Origin: Zopfochytrium polystomum
Lineage: Eukaryota; Chytridiomycota; Chytridiomycetes; Chytridiales; Chytridiaceae
Assembly: GCA_025765615.1 (NCBI GenBank)
Contig: JAIVFJ010000023.1
Span: forward strand, 372,001 to 436,000
DNA: 64,000 nucleotides
Reading direction: 5' to 3'
Each line of letters begins with the position of its first letter. Position 1 is the stretch's first letter. The position numbers were made by a program, and so were the translations under genes. The notes below the pieces were generated by a model, which was given only the letters and a program-made list of their open reading frames with translations, made no database searches and was not told the origin of the DNA. Shown piece by piece: positions 1 to 16,265 of this stretch.

Positions 1-826
1 GGGGTCCGACCACGTTGCGACTAATTCCTTTCCGAGCAGTGACGATGCGCCAAGTAGAAGGAGGGTGGCATCTCCACACATAATCCACCGCCATCCATCA
101 CCTGAGCGAGACCGCTATTTCTGTTCATTCACTTGGCCCATCAGCGATGGCTCCATCCTTCTCAAACGAGTGTCCAGTTCATCCTCTCCACTTGAAGGCA
201 ACGAGGGAAATATCTTCTTTCCTCGGTATTCCGTGCGAACGGACTGAGAGCCGAGGTTGTTCTTCTGTAATGAAATGCCTTGAGCGACGTGCGCTGCAAG
301 CACATTCTTAAGCGGGAAGGAAATTGAGGTTTCACTTCATAGCATATCCTATTGCTTCTGTATCTAGCAAAATCCGAAAAATCAATATGGCTGCCGCCTT
401 CTTGTGGTGATGAGAAACTCTTTCGTGCATTGATCAACCTTGAGCTGCAATACATCCAGCTGAGACTTATGGCGACAATTCTCTCTCGGCGGTAGCTCTC
501 CAAAGTGTGCGCCCTTGACGACTGGGAATTGAGTTTGGGGGCGACAACTGCGAGCGAGGGTGTGCGCGACCATGCAATATTATTATTTTTCTTTGCTGAT
601 GGATTTCTTTATCTGAATACCGTTTCGTCCGTTTCCACACAATAAAGGCCATGCGAAAGTCACTGAAGACCAAAGAATTCTAACCACATTTTCAGTCATG
701 AGGGTCATACTGTATATTTTCAACGTTTTCTGGCTTAAGGGCAGGAGTGGAGAGGTCGGTAACTAATAATTCCCTCCCTTCACATGACCATCGCCGTTCT
801 GTGAACCTTTTAGAACCTCCAACTCT
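1..826. other. left edge, mostly unassigned; weak candidate small gene on minus strand (117-573)
   Basis: This stretch lies beyond the 3' end of the NSF gene. On the minus strand an ATG at 573 opens a frame of about 60 codons. A good acceptor (polypyrimidine run, then CAG near 270) leads to a last exon ending in a stop at 115-117, with the tail GQVNEQK. No strong donor joins the two parts and I do not recognise the product. The remainder looks like intergenic or UTR sequence. Confidence 0.25.
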
Positions 827-3585
<2,759 letters not shown>

Positions 3586-3959
3586 TTTGATTTTCTCGAT
3601 TGTATTCAAAAAGTAAAAAAAAGAAAAACGGGTTCCAAAAGCTTTGCTTTCGTCCTTGCCACGCACCGCAGGAACAGTAGTGAACGGGAACGCAGAGCTC
3701 AAAGCAGAAAGTCGCGGGAAGGCAGCTGGGCGGATGTTGGAGGCATTTAGTGGGAGAAGGCTGTGGCGGGCTCGGTTTGAGAACGGGAAGGGAAGCGCCT
3801 TCTTGTTCTTTGCCTTCGCGACGCCGCTTCGCGGATGCAAGCACGTGTGGGAGGCAGACAAAATTTTCCCAAAGCGAGAGACAGACAGTGGGCCAGATCG
3901 ACCGCAGCAGCAAGTCGGTCCGAGTGCAGCAGCGGGATCCGTCGAAGTCGTGAAATCCG

Positions 3960-6900
3960 ATGGCCAGTTGCATGTCCTGCATGCCCCGATTCGCCCACAA
4001 CCACGTTGTTCTCATCACCAACGTCTTCCCGAGTGAGCCTGGCGAAACTGGACCCAAAGGCAGTGCGCTCTCTCTGTTGGTGTTCTACGCACAGTCCAAG
4101 CCCCAGAAGCTTGTCAAAGTTGGCGCTTTTCTGGAGAAGAAGGTCAAAGCAGATCTCCGCCATGGCAAGAAAGGGTGCGCATCTGGTCTTGAAGTCGAAA
4201 ACATCCTCTCATCCGCTTGATCAGTCATGTTGAAGTTGCTCTGGAGATCGTCAACACCTTAATGCTGAAGTGCACACCCCACATCACCATAATGTCCAAG
4301 AATGTGCTCAACATCATTGGAGACGTTCTCGGCTCCCCTGATCCGGATTTGATGCTTGGTGCTACGAATGTGGTACGTTGAAATCCTAAATGTGGCATCT
4401 GCACTGACGATTCATGTCACAGTTCGTTGTGTTCAACTCTCTCTTGAGCCACGAGTCAGCTGTCGATGGGGAATTTCTTAACCTCTATGAGAACCTTATC
4501 GTTCGATTCTCGAAATGCTGTACCTATCAAACTCGAGATAGCCTGTTCGAGAAGAAGTAAGTTGACCTGCGCAAACTGGAGTGCTCTGTGTGGAGGTGTT
4601 AAGCGACCTGCTTCTAGGATGCATATTGCTGGACTTCGAGCTATCAAAGCTGTCACGGCGAGCGAAGCGTTCTTGTCGAGTCCTCACCTCTCATTCTACG
4701 TCAAGGCAATAGTACCTGCCATTCTCTCTAACCTGCGGGAAGGACGATCAAGTATACATAAGTCATCGGAGAAAGATGAGCAACCGGAACTGGCCCCAGC
4801 CATGCCTCACAGAGTGAGCATCGCCGACGAGCTGTTCTCAGAAGAACAGGTCGAAGACAGTGCCGAGGCTTCTTTACGACAACTCTTCACCGACACGAAC
4901 GCCTCAAACCTCAAGATAGTTCTGACCCCGTTGTTGAGCTATTTCGACTCGTCTGAAGAGTGGAAGTCCCCCACTTTGGTCCTCCATGTGGTCCAGATTC
5001 TGATCAGTGCTGTTCAACCGCAGTATCACTACTACATTCTTTCAGCGATACTGGAACGTCTGAATGATGTGTCCATCTCAGAGGATGTCAACGCCAAGTT
5101 GGCTTTGGTGCAGAGTCTCATTTTTATTATCGTATACGGCAGTGGAACAATAGGGATTGCCGCTGTGGAGCTTGTGGACACCATCCTGAACCTGATTCTC
5201 TCCGGTTCCAAACTGAAGGACGATGTTGACTTCAGTTTGCCATATATTTCAAACCTCGTCGATGCCGTCGGAGCTTTGGCAGTGCACATGGACTATCCTA
5301 CTCAGTTTAACGATATTCTAAGCTTCTTGGCGAACCGGTTGAAAGTCGGGGAGTATAGGACCGTCGTTGAAGGCCCCGTTGCAAAAGATAATCAAATTGC
5401 AAGAAAAGCAGTCCTTCATTGTCTTATTCGTGTCGTGGCAGTCCGTCGGCTTTGCAATTCGGAGCGGATTCTTCGACCAGACGATGCCACAGCTTCTGGC
5501 AGAAGTCAGCAACTTTTCGTGGCACCGGGACCAGACTTTTTAATAAGAGTCATTTCGGCTTCTTCACCACAACTTCCTCGTCGCGAGTCATTTTCACATG
5601 GGTCTCTGAAGAGATCGTTTGTCGTGGTCGTACCAGTGCCTCCAGCCCTGATCGTGCCGGTCTCAGAATTCTTGGGTGACGCTGATTTGTCGATAAGAAG
5701 TGCGGCGGCCCTGTTTCTATCAGACTTTCTTCGACTGGATTCTTCCATGTGCGAAACCGTCCTTGCATCTCCACCCTCGCTCCCATCGCCCTCGAGTATC
5801 GGTGCTGAAGCAATGGCCGAAAATACGGAGGCTCTGCTACTAACGTTGGTCGATAAGGTAAATAGATATGCAGGTCGGCCTTTGGGATCTCCTGTGGACT
5901 TTATCGCAATCGGTTGCTTGCTGCAGTCCATACTGGAGAGATGTAAAGACCTCAATGACCCGGTTAAAGTCGCCTTGGCTCCTGTCATAAGCCTCGTTTT
6001 CAAGTTGGAGTCTACCATCGAGACGGCTTTAGCTGGCCATTCGGATGCGGCTCAAGATAAAGCCATCTCTTCGCGTGCTGCTTTTAATCTCATGATAGAC
6101 GTACTCCTTGCAATTGCGCGCGTGTTCAAAGCTCCCAAACTCTCATCCCACGTGGACAATGTTCGCAGAGATTACCAGGCTGGCGGACACTGGGTGTCAG
6201 CCTTACCGCCATTAACTCGGTTGGATGTACTCGCTGCCACCGTTGAGTCTGGACAAACAACAAGGGGGATGTACACCGACAATATTGCGGACGAGCCGGC
6301 TATGTCTTTGTCCGTCTCATTTACTGACCTCGCTCCGTTCCAAAGTGAGCCAGTTTCCGGCAGCCCAGCAGCTCCAAAGCTGAATCGCGCTACAATTGTT
6401 GATCTTCTGCTTTCCTCAAGCGAAGTGCTTGAAGGGAAGTCAATTAACAAGGCATCCTTGGAATCCGAATCAGCGATTGGATTGGGTGGCTTACTCCAGT
6501 CTTTGCCACTGTTTACAACACCCTCAAGAAAAGCTGGCGTGGATCTCTTTGGAGCGTCGTCCGCAGAGAGAAAGTCTCGTTCTCCGAGTGCAGTTCGAAA
6601 CCTTTCGGTTTCGCGTACCCCTTCAGTGAAGTCAGCTCCGAAAGTGTGTTCACACAACAAGGGTCATTGCATTCAACTAACCGGGTCGTCCCTAGACGCC
6701 AGTCAGCAGCGATCTTGCCGATCTTGTCGTCCGATCGGGTTCACCCGTCGACCCTCTGCCATCGTCAAAGCCAAAGATCAATGCGAAGATTTTACTCAAG
6801 GAGATCACAGGGACTGTGAAAGACAGGTGAACGGATACTGTTATTCCTTTATTTACTGATGAATCTTCCAGCTTAAGCAGAAGCAACCTGACCCTCAGAG

Positions 6901-7187
6901 AGCCACAACCAAAAGGTGGATCGGTGCCGTCCCTTAATGTGGGCTCAGGTCGCACTCCCTCTGTGTCGTCGGAAAGCAGTGCCGCGTCATCGGTGAAATT
7001 GACGGTGCATCCATTTGCAGGGATGATATCAAGCTCCACCTTTCGTTCGCCCTCTCCAATCGTGTCCCTCAGCGTTCCTTTGTCCACTGACTCGGGAACA
7101 GTTTCAACCGCAGTGGGTCCAACGCTAAGACATTCCCGTTCGCAAACCCTAAGACTACAAGAGCCATCAATAAGAACCTTTGGGTAG
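3960..7187 (+). CDS. EFR3: EFR3-like plasma-membrane anchor of the PI4-kinase complex
   Basis: EFR3 is a lipid-anchored armadillo/HEAT-type protein that recruits the Stt4/PI4KIIIalpha complex to the plasma membrane. The ATG at 3960 opens MASCMSCMPRF; the nearby cysteines (codons 4 and 7) fit palmitoylation. The stretch ALSLLVFYAQSKPQKL followed by VGAFLEKKVKADLRHGKKG aligns with the EFR3 N-terminal helical repeat. A donor in GG|GTGCGC is joined to CAG|TCATGTT, giving HVEVALEIVN. Helical repeats run through about 5700. The tail is Ser-rich and low in order, entered through an intron ending near 6870, with a stop at 7185-7187. The length fits the roughly 780-820 aa of fungal and animal EFR3. 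One frame switch near 5400-5560 implies an intron I could not place. The 3' end is less sure than the 5' half. Confidence 0.8.
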
Positions 7188-7821
7188 TCCGTAGTGTGTG
7201 GGGGGAATAAATGCATGGGAGCAAAACATGTTGGAGTTCCTGTGACCAACCAATCTTGAGGCCTCTCACCCTCGGGCAGCACCAATTTAAGATGCATCGC
7301 CGCGGGTGAGAGGCGTCTCAGCAATGAAGCCTGTCCTCGACGAGGACATGCGTTCAGAGCGAGCCTTTCATGGCGAGGTCGCAAACAAGGAAACGTCGCA
7401 TGGGGGGTTTGGTATTGTGCTCATTTTGGACACTGCCACGGCGATCAAACATCCGAGCAGCAATTTGACATGGCACGAGGATGAGGAGCTTGCACACCTG
7501 CACTTGCAGGACGAACCGTCCATGCGCGTCCTCATCTCGGTCGGGCAGGGTGCGATTCGTGTTGCTGCAGGTGGAATGACAAGGGAAGGGATGGTGACAT
7601 TATACGGTCTGCGTTGAGAGAAACTCTGGAATTTATGGCACTTTTCGTGTGACAAGGCGGTGCCTTTTTTTCTCCGAGATTCAACCAGTGGCGACCTCGC
7701 ACCGCGTCCCAACGGCGTCAGTGTTAGAAATATTGGACTTCGGGGGGAAAGGTACCTCTCTTCTTCACGATTCAGAGCAGAATCACACAAATAGTGTATT
7801 CAAAACGAGTCAAGAATGAGA
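7188..7821. other. intergenic stretch between convergent EFR3 and PCCB ends
   Basis: The 3' ends of two convergent genes face each other here. Short open frames exist on both strands (7306-7617 plus, 7368-7790 minus), but neither shows a recognisable family, a clean intron or a membrane/signal pattern. They overlap each other and are probably chance frames. I see no RNA gene. Confidence 0.4.
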
Positions 7822-10052
<2,231 letters not shown>

Positions 10053-10361
10053 CCAAGTGAGGCAACCAACATTGCGCCGGGAAAGAATGAGCTTTCGCGT
10101 GAGAGGACGGTGACAACGGCCAAGAGAAAGACCTTTTTTCGTTTTTATATTCGGCCACACCCGGTCCAGTTGTGGGTGCGGTGGCTCTGTCTCTGCCTCA
10201 GTGGTTTCGTTGCTCTGTCTCGCTGTTGTTCGAGCTGTGGTGACGTCCAAATGCTCCCACTTGACTCAATATTGTGAAGTATCACGTGGGCTTCGCTGCC
10301 GGGACGGACTTCACTTTCAGCCAGCTCTTGGTGTTTGAAGCTAGGAAGGTAACCATATTTA

Positions 10362-11802
10362 TTAACCCAAATTTTTTAAGAACGTGGAGTATTCGTCATC
10401 TTTTGTTGGAGGGTGATCATTACTGGGCTCTTCCGAAAAAAGCTGCTCGGTTCCATCACCTGCAACATCCGGCGTTGCGTTGACGATAAGTCTCCGGTCG
10501 CTAGGCTGAACCGCTTTTGCAACCCCAGCGGTCTTCTTGCGTTTCAGTAGAGCAGCAGGAACCATCGTAACGAGCTCCTTCTGCAAATCACGCAGTTGAG
10601 GCGCGGCGGAAATGACAGCCGATGTGGCTTTGACGGGATCTGCAACGGGGGCCGTTGTAGTTGGCGTGAAAACAGTTGATTGTGAGTTATCGAAGTGATT
10701 CTGGGGCACAGTCATTGGCCCTCGGTTGTTCATCCTTCCGATAGGATACTGAAAGCTCGGTACTGACGGTAGCGGAAAGCCAATTTGTGCAGGATAATGC
10801 AAGGGGGGCGGAACTAGCGAGTATGGAGGCATTATGGCGGGACGACGATATTCGAAGGCTGGCCTCGGTGGGGGTGCGTTTGGAATCGATCGCTGATTCG
10901 CTTGCGGCTTCGGCGGGATTCGGATTTCGGGCAGTTCAAGGATATGATAAAACTGGGCGTCTCCGGGGGCCTCACCTTGAGGCGGTTCTATCGTCAGCAA
11001 ATCATTGGGGTCGGTGATGGCAAGTGGCTTCACGGGAGGAGGAGCATCCCCGGCAGTATCATCACCTGCAGCCACAGTGGTAAGCGATGGATGTGTCTAT
11101 GGCGACAAACCTGACACTTCGGATGACGACACGCTCGAGGCGCTAGAATCACTGTCACTGGCTGAGTCGTCATCTTGAAGAAATTCAGCGCGTTGTAACA
11201 AGAGCAAATTTCCTCTCTACCTGTATTATCGGGTTTCTTCGGTCCATGAGGGTTGAAAGTCGGGTGGTACCACTTCGTGACACTTCCGTCTCCCGTTTTC
11301 GTTGATCGAGATGACGGAGGTAACAGAGGCGGAAGGCCGACAGCCTATTTTTTTTGTTCAATCGTTAGCTGAATTTCGTTTCAAAACCATGATGTCCGAA
11401 GTCCCACTTTTCTGGAGTCGTTAATTTGATCTAACTTCTCTTGGATCGTTTGCTTCCGAATTTGGCTAGCCTTATCCAGCGGCGCTTCCTTTTCTATAAT
11501 CGATTAACCAATCGCTTCAACTCTACCCGCTTACCCAAGGCCTTGAGCTTCTCCAGCTCGGCAAACATCCCCTCTGCATCCCGGGCGGTCTCTTTTTTCG
11601 TTTCGGCGACCTGGCGGATCCTTTTTCGATCCTCCTTATTCTACAAATCGCGGAGTCAAACACCAGTCAAGCAATCGGGAATTCTCACCTTTTTGAGTTC
11701 TTTCCGTCGTAGCAGCTTTCTATGTGCCTGGGAGCTATTCATGAGACTTCATCTTTCCTGCAATCTGCTCACATCAGCGGGGTTCAAAGCACGTTTCCCC
11801 AT
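10362..11802 (-). CDS. WBP11-like (WW-domain-binding) splicing factor
   Basis: WBP11/SIPP1 family proteins are nuclear spliceosome-associated factors that bind WW domains and protein phosphatase 1. From the ATG at 11802 the protein starts MGKRALNPADVSRLQER. It then reads HRKLLRRKELKK, followed after an intron by NKEDRKRIRQV and AEGMFAELEKLKALGKRVE; this is the Wbp11 N-terminal domain. The middle is Pro-rich with PPLP-type stretches (for example SLVPPPLHYP near 10820). The C-terminus carries VPAALLKRKK and TKDDEYSTFLKNLG, which match the conserved WBP11 tail (TKDDVY.AFM). There are about five exons. It lies head-to-tail after the VRL1-like gene, 160 nt downstream of that gene's stop. Family assignment is good; orthology to human WBP11 is inferred. 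Confidence 0.8.
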
Positions 11803-11962
11803 TTTGACAAGTTTTCTGACAAGTATGCTGTCGCCCAATACAACGCGTTGCCGGTCAAGTTTGTCCTCATCATATGCTTCAGCACAGACCCCCACCCCCA
11901 CCACTATGAAGAACAAAGAGAACAACAAACTGAACCAACACACTTTTGGTACATTGTTATTA

Positions 11963-14900
11963 TTACTGAAACAGTTGAAGGGAGGTACACAGAGTATCCA
12001 GTGCCTCCAGATCCAGTCGGTAGTTGAGGGTTGCGTACTCACTAAGCATGCTTGAGAGAACACTTCCATGGTACTGCAGGGCATTTAAGATAGGAACGAA
12101 AAAACTAAATGGCCCACCTGGTGGAAGTGAGAAAGTTCATCCTTCAGACGTGAATCTACATAGTTCAAGACGCTCGCCTTCGTTTGGGCAACCTTTGACG
12201 CACTCGTGAATTGAAAATACATCTTCGATAGTTCAGTAAAAGCAATACGCTACGTGAGTTACATAGCACGATTACCTCACTTAGTTTCCTGACAGCTTCT
12301 TCTGTTCCGCTCGTTTTGGCAATAGTCTCCAACTTAGAGACTTGGTTACTCATATTTGATGCGTCTTGAGCGCATTTCGAGTATTCTGCCGCCGCAGCGG
12401 AATGCCGTTTTGCAGCGCGTAAAGCCCCATTTATGTCGTGTACAATCTCGGAGAGCGAATCGCCGATTTCCGAGTCACCAAGGCTCTGCGGCTCCAGTTA
12501 GAATCCAAAGCGAGGTTGAATGTACGCGTGCCTTCTTTCTTGCGATGTCGCTGATGCGACGTAAGCCATTTCCAACTCGCTTTCGCCGGTCCAACTGCGT
12601 AGTGAATACTAAATTCGCCGTCGGGCGCGAAAGGCAGAAGCTGAGAACCCGCATTCCAGCCGATGACTCCCTCGAAGCCCTCGCAGATCGCACTGCGGAA
12701 TCGACAACTTTGTGAATGCCATCCTTTATGTGCCGTAATGTTTCTTCCGCGCGGTCAAAAAGCACTTCGCATTCTTCGAGAGACTCGACAAACGGGGGGA
12801 AATCTTCTGACAGGGTCTCTAAACGAATTGCCACGCTTTCCCGAATAATATCACTCAATTCTCCGTACTGCTTCGCTCATTAGAGACAAGTTTGAACAAG
12901 AGTCTAGAAAACCTTCAAAATGCTTTCTCGGAGAAATGAGGTGAATACAGGGTCCTTTGCGAGAATAGGGTGTTGAGCGATGTACTTCAAATATTGACCT
13001 GTTTTCCGATTAAACCACAATTCCGTGTGTTGTACGGTTCCTACTTAAACGATTCTGCACTTTCTTGAAGTGCTTTTGACTGCTAGCTTTTGTTGGGTCC
13101 ACCAGCTTGCCAGAGGTTATTTCGTCAATCTCAGGACTACAACGTAAGTGAGGAATATTGGCGTTGCACATAACCTACAGGCATATTTCGGCGTGCTCTT
13201 GGCGAAACTACCATCGAAAGTAAGAATGCTGCGTACGGTCTGCATGCCAATAACATACCATTTTGTCCAAGAAAGCGAAGTCCTGAAGCGACCGTCTTAC
13301 GGAAATAACACCGCTGAAGTCGTTTCTCTTCGAAAGATAAATTTGTGAGGAACAGAATGCCAGAAAGATGCACGAATCGCGCACCTGTCCACTTTTGACT
13401 GTTACCACAAGTGACTCTTGGACTATCATGATTCGAGTAGCTTCCACCAAATATTGCATTGTTGGTGGTGTAAGCTTGACAGTGCTGGTCGAGTGAAGTA
13501 AACTGTAATTCTCAATAACTTCTTTCACCGTTTCGTCATTTGCAACATCTGACGCGGTCAGTCCGCTCATGTTCCGAATAGTTGAATTTGCCCCGGCGTC
13601 AAGCAGTAGTTTGACGATCTCAACGTGTCCTGGTTCCGCAGCTGCATGAAGGGGGCTGTTTCCCCTCAGGGACAGTGCACCGACATCTGCTTTTTTGGGA
13701 GACTCAGCCGCAAGAATAAGTTTGACTGTATCAACGTAGCCACGAAAGCAGCATATATGGAGGCAGGTACGGTGTCCAAGATCTTCCGCATTGAGGTCAG
13801 CTCCAGCTTTCACCAGTTCACCTATCATGGCCACATCTCCGAGCTGGCAGTGATGCAGGAGAGGTGTCAAGCCCTGCTCATTCATGAGATCGGTGTCTGC
13901 ACCGAGGGGTTGGAGGATCTCCACCAAAGGAGGCTTCGCGAAGTGATACGCGGAGAATCCGTTGCGACTTTGTGCGTTAACGTCGCACGAATACGGCGGC
14001 GACGCCAGCAGCTTGCAAAAATCCCAATTCCCGCAGCTCGCTGCTAAAAGAAAAGGTGTCATGCCTTCGCTATCTCGAGTTTCATACGTTGCCCCTCTTG
14101 ATAGCAAGTTTGCGCCCAACTCAACCAAGTTGAACTTCGAGCACACGTGTATTGCTGAGTGTCCCAAGTAATTAGCTGAACTTAGGTCCGCACCCTGGGA
14201 AAGGACTAATCAAATTAATGCAAGTAAGATAAGCGGGAAACTTACGGAACTCAACCACACTTGCTTGGTTCGCCGACACTGCAAGAAGAAGTAAATCATC
14301 CCCATCCCATGATCTAACGGCAAGAGGGTCGTTTTCCGTGTCATCGCTGTCGATTGCGGAAGTCAGAAAGTATTGAGAGAGGGTCTGCAGGTCGGCAGAT
14401 CGGCAGGCATCCATTATGGTCTTATTTTTCGCAGATGTTGCAGATAGAGTTGCAGACGCGTCAAGAATATAGCTTATCACTCCCTCCAAAGTGGATAAAG
14501 CGTAACCGTACTCTCCGCTTATCACATCATGTTCAAAAGTGAACTTTTGCATGTAAAACAGCGAAGAACGCAAATTTTGTGCGTTTGAACGAACCACCAT
14601 CAATACAAGGAGTGGCACAAGAACGTCAGATGACAGAATTATTTCGGAGTCAGAGCCTTGTTCTGTTGAGCGCAGCATACGAATACTCCGCATGAGACAC
14701 TTGATCTTTTCAAATGGGGTTCGCAGCGAAGCAATATTCCCGAATTCCTGCAGAAATTGCATTAGAACTTGGAGCCGCCAGCTCTTGACGTACTTTCGCA
14801 GCTTTGAGAAGGCTTGGACCGAAAGTATATGGAAGCCCCAATTGGTACAAATCCAAGTACTTGATGCTTGTGGAGGCCTCTGACATCTCTTGGTCTGGCA

Positions 14901-15870
14901 GCAGCAGCTCCTTCGAGATTTGGTAGTAGACGATCTCGTACGAATTCTCCATAAGATAGGTCTCCAGGATTTGAAAAAGCATCTCGTGAGTTAGGCCGAA
15001 AGAAGTAAGAACAGTGTTGGTTGCCCTCTTGTCCATCTGATGAATAATTTGGGCGCCTGCAACAAGATAGTCGTGCATCTCTTGATGAAGTGTTTCGAGA
15101 TCTGAACAGCGAGCCACCTTCTCCAAATGTCAACCCCGATCGTACTATTCCATTCTCACCTTATCGTTGAAAGAATTCATCAGACTCTCCAGATGTGACA
15201 TTGCACGCGTACCAACGTCTTTCAATTCCGCAAGTATATTCGGAAGACTAAGAACTGACTCCGCTGCATGCCTTGTGGATTCGTCCTGAATGAAAGATGA
15301 AAGTTGGGTCAGTGAGTCATGTATTACGTGCTCCTTTACCTGAAGCTCGTCTGCTCGTGGAATTAAAGGTTGCTCAATTAAATAAACAATTAAACTGCTT
15401 CCACTGCTTGGGTCATCGATCATTTCTGTGGAATTATCCTCAGTCGTTAAGGCTGACCTTAAGGTCTAACGTACCATCTAGAAGAACTCTGCAATCCCGT
15501 CGTCCGACAAAACCTGAACTGCATCAGACCAATCGAAACCAAGCATGGTCTGGTACCGCTGGACGTGGAGAGACCACCATCGGATGCGAGTATTCCTCGA
15601 TTATTTAGGGTGATGAAGTCGTATTCGGAAGACGGCGGAGAAGGACGCAGTACATGCGAGGCTACACCTTGTCACTCGATCAATCCGGAAGACTGGCCCA
15701 GCTTACCAACGAATTCTTCAGTAAATACACTGCGCAGATCGGTTCGAGAAAAGAGCGACGACAACGACGAGGCAACCTGTTCGAAGTTGAAAATCCAGGA
15801 ACAGAGTTGAGTAACGCAGTGGATCATCATTTGTTTGAACCTCACACGGGAACAGCGAGAATCCAATCAT
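11963..15870 (-). CDS. VRL1/VARP-like protein: VPS9, ankyrin repeats, PX and BAR domains
   Basis: Endosomal Rab5-type exchange factor and sorting protein related to yeast Vrl1 (VINE complex) and animal VARP/ANKRD27. Order of domains: an N-terminal VARP-like part (SHVLRPSPPSSEYDF, then SSLIVYLIEQPLIPRADE near 15380); helical bundle and VPS9 domain (about 15126-14260, with VLVPLLVLMVVRSNAQNL and YGYALSTLEGVISYI); about six ankyrin repeats (14167-13520, for example TPLLHHCQLGDVAMIGELV and SPLHAAAEPGHVEIVKLLL); a PX domain (ISVRRSLQDFAFLDKM near 13290, then TGQYLKYIAQHPILAKDP near 12990); and a helical BAR-type C-terminus (12860-11963). The last exon ends LCTSLQLFQ, with its stop at 11963-11965. 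There are more than ten exons. The start near 15870 is uncertain; the ORF fragments fit VARP N-termini but splicing there is tentative. Confidence 0.85.
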
Positions 15871-16265
15871 GCAGGAGTAACGATGCATAGACACTCGGAA
15901 ACCTTGGTCATAGGTGGCATTTATTGTAAGTATCCTAACACCGAGCTTCCACCACCAGTAATCTTTGAGCATTCCAACCTCTCACGGATGGCACGGAAGA
16001 ATGGGTGGGCCACGATTGTGGCTCTGTCAAGTCCCATTTTCATTTGATGGATGACAAGGTGGGGCAGATGGCCAGCCTACCAGCAACCCTCCCTCCGCAA
16101 CATTCCCTTACTTAGACGAGCAAAACATATGGCTGAATGACTCGACGCGCCTCGGAGTTTACGTGTGGGAGGGTGTCAGAGAGGGAATGATTGCGGGCGA
16201 AAAAAGGGAGTGGTCGTCATGGCAGTGGCCAGTCTCCAAGGAAGAATTGTCGAAAAGGGAGAACC

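Noticed and set aside
6692..7384. 230-codon minus-strand frame overlapping the EFR3 3' end
   Set aside because: It is antisense to the spliced EFR3 tail, has no family signature and no sensible exon chain; treated as a shadow.
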